64,000 bases of DNA, from assembly GCA_963731105.1 (NCBI GenBank), contig CAVSUM010000011.1, forward strand, positions 124,001-188,000, read 5' to 3'. Of the stretch, positions 1 through 8,811 are shown piece by piece. Every line of letters starts with the position of its first letter. The stretch's first letter is position 1. Below the pieces are notes generated by a model, which was not told where the DNA came from, did not search any database, and saw nothing but the letters and a program-made list of their open reading frames with translations. This DNA comes from RPQJ01 sp963731105 (GTDB lineage: Bacteria > Pseudomonadota > Gammaproteobacteria > Steroidobacterales > Steroidobacteraceae). Position numbers and translations under genes: made by a program.

Positions 1-192
1 AGAGGGAAGGCTACCAATCCAGGATGACGCTGGGGTCCAACGCCGTAACATGAACTCAGCAAAAGCACAACGGGCCAGACGAAGAAGGAGAACGCTGGCG
101 CCCGGCATCGTGCCGGGCGGCTGGTGCAGCCGCTGCGTCTTTTGCGGTCCCGCGGGTGAATGCCTGGATCGGATTCGGTCAAGAGCGGCCGC

Positions 193-498
193 TGCGGCGA
201 CTGGGTGTGGTACGTGCGGAACGGCCACCAGTGGCGGCGACGCTGGGTCAAAGGGTTTGATCCCAAGACCGCCAAGCAAAGGGCCTGGCGGGCGCGGCTG
301 GCGGCGGCCTCGAAAGCCTAGAGCGAGGTGCTGACCGAGGAAGAGCGGAGGGCCTGCATCGCTGAAGGCGCCCAGCGGCGGACCCGGCCACGGCTGGGCC
401 AGTCAGGCCGGCAGACCGGGCAGCAGTATTGGGTGGGCAAGGAATGCAAGGAGAAGCCGCCCGTGGCCGCCGCGCAGGCCCGGAAGCCGAAATCCTGA
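193..498 (+). pseudogene. Small Trp/Arg-rich protein, broken by an in-frame stop
   Basis: Reading from the codons for CGDWVWYVRNG, this frame runs through a basic, Trp-rich segment (WRRRWVKGFDPKTAKQ), meets a TAG at 319-321, and continues in the same frame as SEVLTEEERRACIAEGAQ ... GQQYWVGK to a TGA at 496-498. The pieces on either side of the stop read as one protein of the short type often seen in Verrucomicrobia genomes (I recall similar repeats of this layout, function unknown). No convincing start codon lies in frame upstream, so the 5' end is also unclear. A GTG at 328 could start a shorter product. I treat it as a decayed copy. Confidence 0.4.
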
Positions 499-795
499 AC
501 CGGGTCGGATCTTCCGTCTTTGGCGAATAGGTATTCCATGGCCGCCCTGGCTCCAGGGGTCGGGGCATGCGGGTGATGCCCGATTACGAAAACGTGCTCA
601 GCGACTGAAAGTGCCGCCGCTTCGGGGCCGGCTCACGGGCGGGGTGCGTCTGCCGACCGCGCCTCTGCCGCCTGCGCGGTGCCCCGCTACTTGCGGGGAC
701 ACGCCCTTGACGCCGCCCACCAGCTCAAATGGGCAAGAACTGACTGGGCAAAACTGACTGTTGACGCCGCATTCTGGCTTCGATAGGGTCGCCAC
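499..795. other. Non-coding stretch
   Basis: About 300 bases between the broken small gene and the secreted repeat-domain protein. I see no reading frame with protein-like composition, no RNA gene and no clear terminator. The only short frames here are shadows of GC-rich sequence. Confidence 0.4.
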
Positions 796-1959
796 ATGCT
801 TGGTGAGCCCGAAGACCTACTCTCCCTCACCCGCGCAGCGCTGAGTGCGCGCGGCGCACAAAAGCAAATCATTACTCTCCTTCGGATCGCGGCTCTGCTG
901 GCAGCCTTGGCGCCGGCGACCTGTCCGGCCCAAGAGACGTCCAGCGGCCCACCCGCAAGCGCAGCTCCGGCCTGGGGTGAGCGCGTTGAAGGGGTATCGC
1001 TGCGCCTGGAGGCAACGCGCACGCGCTGGGGCGCCGGGGAGAGCCCCACCTTCAGTCTCGATGTCCAGAACCAGGGACAGCGAGACTTTCTCACCCTCCA
1101 GACGCCCGAATTTCTGGGCAACCTGGAGGTCGATGGCATCCGGTACCGGTGGTGCGGAAGCGGCAGCTTCGCGCAGTCACCTTTGCCGCCCGGCCGCCGC
1201 TACGAGGGCATTCCGCTCATCCTTACACCCACTTGGAGACCCGACCAGGATAAGGCAGTCACGCGGCAATCGCGGCCCATCCTGCCGCTGCGATTCTCCG
1301 CCGGCCAGCACACGATCCGCTTTTCCATGACGTGCAGGGACGCCCACGCTCCCAGCGCCAAGACCGTTCGCAAGCCTGGCGCGCCAAGCCCTGAGGTGGT
1401 TGTCACGAGCAATCCGGTGAGGATCGAGGTCACGGCCACGAACGAAGAGCCAACGGCTGTGGCTGCGCCTTGGGGGCGTGCCACCAACGGCTTCGCAGTG
1501 CAACTGCGTGCGGAACATTCTGCCTGGACGACTGAGGATACCGTGAGCCTCGCCGTGGCCGTGCGCAACCAGGGGCAGCGCAACCTGCTGGTGCCTCAGG
1601 CCCAGCAACTCGGGGAGCTGGAAGTGGACGGCGTGGACTATCACTGGGCAGGGCATATCGAGGCGAAGAGTTCCACCTTCCCGCCAAGCGGCCAGTACCT
1701 TGACATCGGCGTCAACCTCACAACCAACTGGCAGACCCAGGAAGGCAAGCCGCTCCAGTTAGGGCCCACCTGGCACACCCTCCGCTTTGTGGTAACAGCC
1801 TCGTCGAATCAGGCCACCCGCTCGCCGGCCATCCGCGCTGTCAGCAACCCTGTCCAGATCAGCCTGGTGTCCGGAGTCCGCGAATGCGCTGCTTTGGTGA
1901 GCAAGGTACCTGCCTGGTTATGCCTTCCGATCGGTGCGGCGCGGCAGCGTCGGCCATGA
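796..1959 (+). CDS. Secreted protein with two tandem beta-sandwich-like domains
   Basis: 387 residues. A hydrophobic stretch at residues 27-46 (IITLLRIAALLAALAPATCP) ending in AQE looks like a Sec signal peptide, so a later start may be used and the first 25 residues may not be real. Two homologous domains follow, about residues 58-200 and 225-365. Each begins WG..VEG(V/F).L(R/Q)LEA, has a V.NQGQR.(F/L) motif, then (L/G)ELEVDG(V/I).Y.W, a PPG(R/Q)Y..I segment and ends in SNPV.I. The pattern resembles extracellular Ig-like or invasin-type sandwich folds. I do not recognise the family. A third copy of the domain sits in the next frame at about 2400-2820, so the two open frames may be one gene split by an indel near 1890-1935. 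Confidence 0.6.
   Translation: MLGEPEDLLSLTRAALSARGAQKQIITLLRIAALLAALAPATCPAQETSSGPPASAAPAWGERVEGVSLRLEATRTRWGAGESPTFSLDVQNQGQRDFLTLQTPEFLGNLEVDGIRYRWCGSGSFAQSPLPPGRRYEGIPLILTPTWRPDQDKAVTRQSRPILPLRFSAGQHTIRFSMTCRDAHAPSAKTVRKPGAPSPEVVVTSNPVRIEVTATNEEPTAVAAPWGRATNGFAVQLRAEHSAWTTEDTVSLAVAVRNQGQRNLLVPQAQQLGELEVDGVDYHWAGHIEAKSSTFPPSGQYLDIGVNLTTNWQTQEGKPLQLGPTWHTLRFVVTASSNQATRSPAIRAVSNPVQISLVSGVRECAALVSKVPAWLCLPIGAARQRRP
825..869 (+). repeat. Imperfect 45-bp direct repeat, copy 1
   Basis: 18 bases (CCTCACCCGCGCAGCGCT) are identical to copy 2 at 2834-2851, followed by a diverged GC-rich stretch and a shared AAAAGCAAAT. The two copies bracket the repeat-domain gene pair almost exactly: copy 1 lies within the first codons of the gene, copy 2 starts a few bases after its last stop. 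Confidence 0.6.
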
Positions 1960-2824
1960 GTCGCTCACTGAGGTGCTGGCCACGCCCGATGGCAAGGAGA
2001 TTGACGTATCGGCAGCGCGAGGTTGGGTAGGCACGAGCGGCGTATTGCCTCCTCTGAACTCGCCGGGTGGCCCTTTCCTCCGGCCCCAGACCTGGTGGCG
2101 CAATGCGCGGCTGACGGCCCTGGCGCCTTCGCTGAAACTCAAAATCACCAGCGCGCAGGAAGCGGAGGATGTCGCGCGCATCATCTTTGGCCTGTTCAAG
2201 GGCCCGGGGTGTCTGGAGGACCGCGGTTTCAAGGCTAAACCCGCAGAGAACGGCTGGGTGGTGACTTCCAGCTACGTCGGCCCTCCGGCACAAGTAATGT
2301 ACCAAGGCCCCTTGGAACTGATCCTTGAAGACGGTCTCCTCAGGGACGTGCGCGAGCAAGGGGGATGGGCAGAACCGTCGCTTGCTCCCTCGCTCGCCAA
2401 CGCTGCCGAGCCAGGCTGGGGCGAACCCGTGGAAGGCCTCTCGGTGCGCCTGCAGTCTGACGAACCGGTCTGGCTTCTGTACCAAGAGATTAATTTGCGC
2501 CTCAGTGTGCGCAACCTGGGCAGCGAGATAATCCGCGTTCCCGAGTCCCAGGAGTTGGGGGAGTTGGAAGTTGACGGCGTCTGGCACAGGTTTGACCGGT
2601 CCGATCCTTACTATGTGACGCTTAAGCCTCTCGCCCCGGGCCGGCAGTTCGACAACATTGCCGTCCAGCCGACCGCTAACTGGCGTAGTGGCTCAACGCG
2701 GATCCTGCCCCAAGTCGGCACGCACAAGATTCGGTTTGCGGTGATGGCACGCCACGAGGGGCCAAATCGCGAGCAGCCTGTCCGCGCCGTGAGCAATCTT
2801 CTGGAGGTGGAATTCCGCCGGTGA
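1934..2824 (+). CDS. Continuation with a third copy of the same domain, probably split from the preceding gene
   Basis: 296 residues from a GTG start; it overlaps the preceding frame by 26 bases and has no signal peptide. Residues 1-150 are a region not seen upstream (contains SAQEAEDVARIIFGLFKGPG and YVGPPAQVMYQGPLELILEDG, perhaps a small alpha/beta domain). Residues about 157-296 are a third copy of the GWGEPVEG ... LGELEVDGV.HRF ... RAVSN..EVEF domain. A secreted repeat domain without its own export signal is best explained by a frameshift between the two frames, but an in-frame TGA at 1898-1900 upstream of this one means a simple single indel must lie after it. A separate cytoplasmic product cannot be excluded. 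Confidence 0.5.
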   Translation: MRRGSVGHESLTEVLATPDGKEIDVSAARGWVGTSGVLPPLNSPGGPFLRPQTWWRNARLTALAPSLKLKITSAQEAEDVARIIFGLFKGPGCLEDRGFKAKPAENGWVVTSSYVGPPAQVMYQGPLELILEDGLLRDVREQGGWAEPSLAPSLANAAEPGWGEPVEGLSVRLQSDEPVWLLYQEINLRLSVRNLGSEIIRVPESQELGELEVDGVWHRFDRSDPYYVTLKPLAPGRQFDNIAVQPTANWRSGSTRILPQVGTHKIRFAVMARHEGPNREQPVRAVSNLLEVEFRR

Positions 2825-2833
2825 GGCGCCCAT

Positions 2834-2880
2834 CCTCACCCGCGCAGCGCTCAGTACGGGTGGGCGCGCGAAAAGCAAAT
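2834..2880 (+). repeat. Imperfect 45-bp direct repeat, copy 2
   Basis: Matches 825-869: identical 18-mer at the left, a diverged middle with one extra base, identical AAAAGCAAAT at the right. It lies between the end of the repeat-domain gene and the end of the convergent sensor gene. Confidence 0.6.
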
Positions 2881-2889
2881 TCCTATCGG

Positions 2890-5800
2890 TCAGTCTTGCG
2901 GCCAGGGCAGGCGCAGCAGCACCCGCGCGCCGGCTCCGGGCCGGCTCTCGATGCGGCATTCGCCGCCAATCTCGGCCATGCGCCGGCGCATGTTGTGCAA
3001 GCCGTCGGCGCCGGGAGCCTCCGCGGCCGGCGTGAAGCCCTGGCCGTCGTCCTCGATCGCCATCTCCAGGGCGACCACGGTCACCTTCACGCGGAACCAG
3101 ACCTCGGTGGCCTGCGCGTGCTTGACGATGTTGTTGAGCGCTTCCTTGGTGGCGAGGAACAGATTGTGGCGCAACTCGGTGGAAAGCTCGCGCACGGGAA
3201 TATTGTCAGGGAAATCCAACCGGCAGCGGATGCCGGCCACGCGCAGGTAATCGAGCGCGAACTGCCCCGTGTACTCGATCAGGTGGGAGAGCGTGTCGTT
3301 GCGCGGGTTGACGGCCCAAACGATCTCGTCGAGCGACTTGATGGTTTGCCGGGCGGTGGCGGCCATGATACTGATGCGTTCAGAAACCTTGTCCTGCTCC
3401 GGATGGTCCTGCCGGGCCAGCTCGCCCAGCAGCGCGATTTGCGTCAAGTCGGCGCCCACGTCATCATGGATGTCCTTGGCGATGCGGGCGCGTTCGCGGT
3501 GCAGGGCGTCCCGCTGCTCGAGCAGGCGCAGTTGGCGGCGCAGCCGGCGGAAGGAGACGTAGCGCACAATGGCCACCACGCTGACGGTAAAACCGGCCAA
3601 CACCGCCAGCCGGAACCACCACGTCTGCCAGTAACGCCGCGGAACCACCACCGCCAGACTGGTGTCAGCTTCGGCCCACACGCCGTTGCCGTTCTGTCCG
3701 GCCGCGCGGAAGCGGTAGTTGCCCGGCGGCAAATAACCGTAATTGGCAACCCGGCGAGCGTCGGCTTCGACCCAATCGGAATCCAGGCCTTCGAGCCGAT
3801 AGCGAAAACGCACCCGCTCCGGGGCGGTGAGGTTCAGCCCGGTATAGTGGAACTCGACTTGCCGCCGGCGCGGCGGGATTCGCAGCGGCTCGGCTGGGCC
3901 GCTGCTCATCCGGCTCGACGGCGCATTGGTCGCGCGCGAGGGCCAGGGCCGGTTATCCACCAGGACCTCCTCCAAATGAACCAGCGGCGGAACCACCTCT
4001 TCCATTTGCTCCCTCGGATCAATCAGGGCTATGCCGCGATCCGTGGAGAACCAAAGCGAACCGCTCCGGGTTTTGAGACCGGCGCCAAACGCTCCAATGC
4101 ACTGGACGGAATTCATCCCGTCGGACCGGTCGAAAACGCGCTGCTCCACGCGCGAAGTCTTGCCCGCGGCCAGGTCGTTGAGTTGGCGGCGGGCGATGCG
4201 ATAGATACCGCGATGGGTGCCCAGCCAGAGATAGCCCGCGTCATCCTCCAATAATTGCACGATGGTGTCCTGCGCAACACCTTGAGCGGCGGTGAACGTG
4301 TCAAAGCGGCCTTCCCTAAGCCGGCTCAGTCCTCCGCCTTCGGTGCCGATCCAGACGGTCTCTTCGGCATCCAGCAACAACGCCCGGATGATGCTGCTCT
4401 TCAGTCCCTGCGCCTTGCCATAGAGGGTGAAGACGCCGTCCTTGAGCCGCCCCAAACCAGCGCCATAGAAACCGATCCAGAGCGTCCCATCCTTTTGCTG
4501 GACCATGGCGGTCATCCGGGACAGGGGCAAGCCATTGGTGATGGCGGTGAACTGTTCGTTACTCCGATGCATCAACTTTCCATTCCGGGTGCCGATCCAG
4601 AGACCGCCGCGGCGGTCCTCGCAAAGACACTCGACTACGTCGCCCCGCAGCCACGATTCGGCTCCGTAGGATCCCAGCAGCTTTCCATCCTTCCATTGGC
4701 ATAAAGAGCCGCTCCTGCCACCCCAGATGCTCCCATCCTCGGTCGCGGCGATGGCATGAACATACATCTGGGGGTGGTCGAGCGAAATCTGGATGGGTGT
4801 GTAGCCTTCGATCCGGTAAAGCCCGCGACCGGAGGTCCCTACCCAGAAGACGCCTCCGGGGGACTCTGCCAACGACATGGGTTTCACTTCAGTTGTTCCG
4901 TCCACGATCCGCAGCGTAGTTAACTTGCCAGCTTTGATCCGGTTAAGTCCCCCAACCCGGGTGCCCACCCAGAGATTACGCTCCCGGTCTTCCAGCAGGG
5001 CCTGCACCGCCTCGTCGGAAAGGCCGCTTGGCTGGCGCATTGGGAGGAACTTTCCGTCTCGGAGGTGGTAAAGCCCCTGGTCAAACGTCCCGGCCCAGAC
5101 GGTGCCGTCCCCGGCGGCTGCCAGGCAACTGATTCGGACATTGGGCACGCCTTCGGCTCTGCCATAGGTGATGATAGATTGGCCGTTCAGGCAGAGCACT
5201 CTCCCCAGGTACCCGGCCCAAATCCTCCCGGCCGGATCCTTCATCAAACAGTAGGGCTCCCGGCGTTGCCGTGCGGTTGAAGAGATGGCATTGACGAAGG
5301 CTTTGCTATCCCAGCGCATGAGCCCGAGATTTAGGACCGATGCCCAGACCACGCCGTTGGTGTCAACGAGAACCTTGCGCACATGCGGCTCAGACAACCC
5401 GCGCTCTGCGCCGATGGTCTCGAACCGGCCTTCCCGCCAGCGGCTAAGCCCCGTCACGGTAGCCACCCACAGTGTCCCTTCCCGGTCTTCTGCCAGATCG
5501 TTGATCAGGTCTCCCGCAAGCCCCTCGCGGGTGGTGAAGGTTGTAAAGCGTCCGTCCTGGTAACGGCTCAGGCAGTTGGCGGTGCCGATCCACAGAGCGC
5601 CCTGCCGGTCCTGACAAAGAGCCCGCACGTTCAGACCTTCCAACCCCTCGGCCACGCCAAAACCAACAAACCGCACCCCGTCAAATCGGGCCAGTCCCCC
5701 ACGCGTGCCAAGCCAAAGATAACCATCTCGCGTTTGCAGAATGGCCGTGACTGAATTCTGCGGGAGGCCATCCTCAACCTGCCACGCGCGGCATACGAAC

Positions 5801-5916
5801 TCGTTGGTCTGGCAGTAAGCCGGTCCGCCGCTGGAAGGCTGGCCAGGCGCGGACAGCGCTCCCGTGCCCAAAAACGCCAGCACAGTGCAGGTCAGACTGA
5901 TTCTCAAGTGCTTCAC
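2890..5916 (-). CDS. Propeller-type sensor histidine kinase (Reg_prop / Y_Y_Y / HisKA_3)
   Basis: 1008 residues. Signal peptide at the N-terminus (MKHLRISLTCTVLAFLGTGALSA). Residues about 35-640 hold serial propeller repeats of the form DG.LW(V/I)GT..GL.R..(D/E)G, the periplasmic sensor of the two-component regulator propeller family. A Y_Y_Y domain follows (RFRYRLEGLDSDWVEAD, about 690-750), then one membrane helix (WWFRLAVLAGFTVSVVAIV), a HisKA_3 dimerisation box with the phospho-accepting His in AKDIHDDVGADL (about residue 814) and a HATPase domain ending the protein (KEALNNIVKHA, EDDGQGF, ADGLHNMRRRMAEIGG). The family senses extracellular glycans or their breakdown products in Bacteroidetes and Verrucomicrobia; the ligand here is unknown. 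No response regulator adjoins it. It is a paralogue of the kinase starting at 46,194. Confidence 0.92.
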   Translation of the reverse strand: MKHLRISLTCTVLAFLGTGALSAPGQPSSGGPAYCQTNEFVCRAWQVEDGLPQNSVTAILQTRDGYLWLGTRGGLARFDGVRFVGFGVAEGLEGLNVRALCQDRQGALWIGTANCLSRYQDGRFTTFTTREGLAGDLINDLAEDREGTLWVATVTGLSRWREGRFETIGAERGLSEPHVRKVLVDTNGVVWASVLNLGLMRWDSKAFVNAISSTARQRREPYCLMKDPAGRIWAGYLGRVLCLNGQSIITYGRAEGVPNVRISCLAAAGDGTVWAGTFDQGLYHLRDGKFLPMRQPSGLSDEAVQALLEDRERNLWVGTRVGGLNRIKAGKLTTLRIVDGTTEVKPMSLAESPGGVFWVGTSGRGLYRIEGYTPIQISLDHPQMYVHAIAATEDGSIWGGRSGSLCQWKDGKLLGSYGAESWLRGDVVECLCEDRRGGLWIGTRNGKLMHRSNEQFTAITNGLPLSRMTAMVQQKDGTLWIGFYGAGLGRLKDGVFTLYGKAQGLKSSIIRALLLDAEETVWIGTEGGGLSRLREGRFDTFTAAQGVAQDTIVQLLEDDAGYLWLGTHRGIYRIARRQLNDLAAGKTSRVEQRVFDRSDGMNSVQCIGAFGAGLKTRSGSLWFSTDRGIALIDPREQMEEVVPPLVHLEEVLVDNRPWPSRATNAPSSRMSSGPAEPLRIPPRRRQVEFHYTGLNLTAPERVRFRYRLEGLDSDWVEADARRVANYGYLPPGNYRFRAAGQNGNGVWAEADTSLAVVVPRRYWQTWWFRLAVLAGFTVSVVAIVRYVSFRRLRRQLRLLEQRDALHRERARIAKDIHDDVGADLTQIALLGELARQDHPEQDKVSERISIMAATARQTIKSLDEIVWAVNPRNDTLSHLIEYTGQFALDYLRVAGIRCRLDFPDNIPVRELSTELRHNLFLATKEALNNIVKHAQATEVWFRVKVTVVALEMAIEDDGQGFTPAAEAPGADGLHNMRRRMAEIGGECRIESRPGAGARVLLRLPWPQD

Positions 5917-6140
5917 TTGACGCCCCCCAGTATGTCTTCAGGCGCTATGCATAACAACGTCGAAACGGACCTCTATCGCATTCGCCAAAGGGCTGCCGGG
6001 CGGCCCCGCGCTGGCCCGCTAGCGGCCAATCAGATCAGTCTATTCTCGGATTTCCCTCGGTTTTCGGTCTTCGGTTTTCGGATTTAGGCACCCGGGTGTT
6101 TGGACTTGCCAAACGCGCTCCGCCGCTGGCACGTTCTGAC

Positions 6141-7706
6141 ATGCCAGCGACCAAAGAAACCGACAATCTCGATTCCAAGTTCTACAAGCCGGCGGATGTC
6201 TTTTTCCCCGCCTTCAGCAGCCTCGGATTAACCTACGACGACGTAACGCTCGCGACGCTTTACTCGGAAGTGTTGCCTCGCGACACGCAACTCGATACGA
6301 CGCTGGCGGAGGGACTGCAGCTCAATATCCCGGTGATCTCCGCGGACATGGACACGGTCACCGAGTCACGCATGGCCATCGCGCTGGCGCTCAACGGCGG
6401 GCTGGGGATCATCCATTACAACATGCCGGAGCGGGAGCAGCTTTCGGAGGTCAGCCGCGTCAAAAACAACGTCCACGGCCTGATCCAGGAGCCCATCAAA
6501 GTGGCGCCCGAACAGTTGATCGGAGAGGTGCTGGAGTTGATCGCGAAGAAGCGGTTTGCCTTCAGCACGTTCCCGGTGGTGGACGGCCAGGGCAAGCTGG
6601 TGGGACTGCTCTCGGGCCATGTCGTGAAAGCGCGTTATGCCAAACGCAAGGTGGCGGAGGCACTTACCCCGCGCAGCCAGATTCATACGCTCAGCAAGAA
6701 GGAGCTGGGCCGTGACCCGATTGCCAAGGCTGACAAGTTCTTCACTGACCACCCCGGCACCAACAAGCTGCTGGTGGTGGACGACCAGGACCGGCTGCAC
6801 GGGCTGTTCACGATGAGCGACGTCGAGCGCATCACGCAGGAGCGCAACGCGCAGTTCAAGCCGGCGCGCGACGCGCATTTCCGGCTCCTCTGCGGGGCGG
6901 CGGTTTCCGCCACCCGGAACGCGTTCGGGGAACTCGACCGGGAACGCATTCTGACCCACGTGGGCGCGCTGGTTGAGCGCGGCCTGGACGTGGTGGCCGT
7001 CTCGACTGCGCACGGCCACAGCCGGGGTGTGGGCGATGCGGTGCGGATGCTGCGGGATGCGTTTCCCAAGCTGCCGATCATCGCCGGCAACGTGACCAGC
7101 GCCGCCGCGGTGGAGTTCCTAGCTGACTGCGGCGCCAACGCCATCAAGGTCGGTCAGGGCCCCGGCTCAATTTGCACCACGCGCATCGTGGCCGGCGTCG
7201 GAATTCCGCAACTCACGGCGCTCTACATCGCCTCGCGGGCGGCGCAGAAGAAGCGGGTGACCATTCTCGCTGACGGCGGCATCACCAAGTCGGGGGACAT
7301 CGTGAAGGCGCTCACCCTGTCCCACGCGGTCATCTGCGGGGGCATTTTGGCCGGCTGCCCGGAAGCGCCGGGGGACGTGATGGAGATTGGCGGCAAGCTC
7401 TACAAGAAGTACCGGGGCATGGGCAGTTTGGCGGCCATGAAGGAAGGGTCGGCGGCGCGCTACGGCCACACGCCCGACCCGGCGCGCAAGGTCGCTCCGG
7501 AGGGGGTGGAGGCGTTGAAGGAAGTGAGCGGCTCGGTGGACCGCGTGCTGGCACAACTGATCGGCGGGATACAATCCGGCATGGGCTATCTCGGCGCGGC
7601 CAACCTGGCTCAGCTTCGTGGGCAAGCCCGCTTCATCCGCGTCAGCCCCGCCGGCCAGCGCGAAGCGGTGCCGCATGACGTGGTGGAATTGAAGACGGGA
7701 AGCTGA
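6141..7706 (+). CDS. guaB: IMP dehydrogenase
   Basis: 521 residues from the ATG at 6141; an in-frame GTG at 6096 would add 15 residues with no family support. Oxidises IMP to XMP with NAD, the first committed step to GMP. The TIM-barrel start is seen in YDDVTLATLYSEVLP and PVISADMDTVTESRMAIALA; two CBS motifs lie in the middle (about residues 110-235, with FPVVDGQGKLVGLLSG and LLVVDDQDRLHGLFTMSDVE); the catalytic loop is VGQGPGSICTTRIVAGVG with the active Cys; the phosphate site is DGGITKSGDIVKAL and the flap holds YKKYRGMGSLAAM. Stand-alone gene; the cytoplasmic partner hpt lies 3 kb downstream, so purine salvage and synthesis genes are close but not in one operon. Confidence 0.96.
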   Translation: MPATKETDNLDSKFYKPADVFFPAFSSLGLTYDDVTLATLYSEVLPRDTQLDTTLAEGLQLNIPVISADMDTVTESRMAIALALNGGLGIIHYNMPEREQLSEVSRVKNNVHGLIQEPIKVAPEQLIGEVLELIAKKRFAFSTFPVVDGQGKLVGLLSGHVVKARYAKRKVAEALTPRSQIHTLSKKELGRDPIAKADKFFTDHPGTNKLLVVDDQDRLHGLFTMSDVERITQERNAQFKPARDAHFRLLCGAAVSATRNAFGELDRERILTHVGALVERGLDVVAVSTAHGHSRGVGDAVRMLRDAFPKLPIIAGNVTSAAAVEFLADCGANAIKVGQGPGSICTTRIVAGVGIPQLTALYIASRAAQKKRVTILADGGITKSGDIVKALTLSHAVICGGILAGCPEAPGDVMEIGGKLYKKYRGMGSLAAMKEGSAARYGHTPDPARKVAPEGVEALKEVSGSVDRVLAQLIGGIQSGMGYLGAANLAQLRGQARFIRVSPAGQREAVPHDVVELKTGS

Positions 7707-7792
7707 AGCGGAAGGGAGTGATGAGCACGGCGGAGCCGCAGTTCACCTTACGCCAACACTCACTTACTCCACCCCCCGGCCCGGCCACGCCG

Positions 7793-8017
7793 TCAGAACT
7801 CGATAGCCTTGTTCATGCGTCCGCATTGCGAACAGCGCGAGCGGGCCACGTCGGGATCATCGGTATAGACGTGGCCGCACCGGTCGCACCGGAAGATGTG
7901 GTCCTCGGTTGGGGAGGGTTCGAAGCGTCGCCGGCGAAACTCGGAATAGATGGCCGCCCCGGTCAGGCCGGCCATGAGCACGACCACATACGTTAGAATT
8001 AGGTTTGGGATCGACAT
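7793..8017 (-). CDS. Small membrane protein with a C-terminal zinc ribbon
   Basis: 74 residues from the ATG at 8017. One N-terminal membrane helix (LILTYVVVLMAGLTGAAIY) is followed by a basic stretch (FRRRRFEP) and a rubredoxin-like ribbon with two CxxC pairs (FRCDRCGHVYTDDPDVARSRCSQCGRMNKAIEF). It starts two bases after the stop of the TonB-like gene and so is the last gene of the exbB-exbD-tonB-like operon. I know no named family; the ribbon would face the cytoplasm if the positive-inside rule holds. Its role may be assembly or redox sensing for the energy-transducing complex, which is inference from position only. A longer start at 8071 would overlap the upstream gene by 50 bases. Confidence 0.7.
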   Translation of the reverse strand: MSIPNLILTYVVVLMAGLTGAAIYSEFRRRRFEPSPTEDHIFRCDRCGHVYTDDPDVARSRCSQCGRMNKAIEF

Positions 8018-8019
8018 GC

Positions 8020-8811
8020 TCAGGGACTGGCCGCCGGAGCGTTGGTGGACCGTGGCGGAAGGGTGTGCCATTTGAAAACCATCCTACCCCAGGTCAGTTG
8101 TGCCGCCGGATTGGCGGTGGTTCCTGCCGCATCGTTCCCCAGCGGCTCGAACCTTGCGGCGCTGGCATGTTCCAGGGCCTGCTGGTCCGCCGCCTTGGAC
8201 CCGCTGCCCGAGAGCAAGATGGCGGATAACGGGCTGCCCTCGGCCCCTACGACGAGCTGAACAACGCTATTGGCTAGAATGTGCGGGTTCTCTCTTGATC
8301 CCAGGTCACTCGGCGTAAGCAGCCGTCGGCGGGCCAGGTCCCCTTCCAATTGCAGCGTGGAGTGTTCTGCGGCAACTGGCAGCGGAGGAAGCTCGGGCAG
8401 GGTCAGTGCGGGCAGCGGTTTTTCCGGCGTCGGCAGTGGGCTAAAGGAGTTGGTTTTGACAAGCCTGTTGAAGGCGGCGCCAAGCTGGTCAATGGCCTGG
8501 AGCGGGTAGTGTGTCGGCGCCGGCCACGAGAAGGAGTGGGATTCCGGTCGCGGCGTTCTCAGCCACGTTGGCGCAGGAACTCCCTGCTGCCGTGGCAGGA
8601 CGAACAGCGTGGGATCATGCAGCGCCAGCAGCTCAGCGGCGGCGCTTCCGGCCAGTCTGAGGGTGAGCGCTGGCGCGGCCGCACGCGGGTGAATGGGCGA
8701 GGTTTCGCCCAGCCAGAAGATCAGGGCGAGCTGGGTGCCGAAGATGAGCGCGACCATGCTCCACCAGCGGCGGCGCGACCAGGGTCGTGATTCGGCCAAC
8801 GCGGAAGTCAT
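8020..8811 (-). CDS. TonB-like energy transducer
   Basis: 263 residues from the ATG at 8811, which overlaps the exbD stop by four bases (ATGA). A short basic N-terminus, then one membrane helix (WWSMVALIFGTQLALIFWL), a Pro-rich middle (PTPEKPLPALTLPELPPLPV) that may span the periplasm, and a C-terminal segment (NSVVQLVVGAEGSPLSAILLSGSGSKAADQQALEHA) that resembles the TonB C-domain pattern of a residue pair followed by 'AD..AL'. The order ExbB, ExbD, this gene supports a TonB/TolA role in driving outer-membrane transport. The C-domain lacks a textbook YP motif, so TolA-like or a divergent TonB are both open. Confidence 0.65.
   Translation of the reverse strand: MTSALAESRPWSRRRWWSMVALIFGTQLALIFWLGETSPIHPRAAAPALTLRLAGSAAAELLALHDPTLFVLPRQQGVPAPTWLRTPRPESHSFSWPAPTHYPLQAIDQLGAAFNRLVKTNSFSPLPTPEKPLPALTLPELPPLPVAAEHSTLQLEGDLARRRLLTPSDLGSRENPHILANSVVQLVVGAEGSPLSAILLSGSGSKAADQQALEHASAARFEPLGNDAAGTTANPAAQLTWGRMVFKWHTLPPRSTNAPAASP

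Noticed and set aside
2821..4254. 477-codon open frame on the plus strand
   Set aside because: Mirror of the propeller kinase; low-complexity translation.
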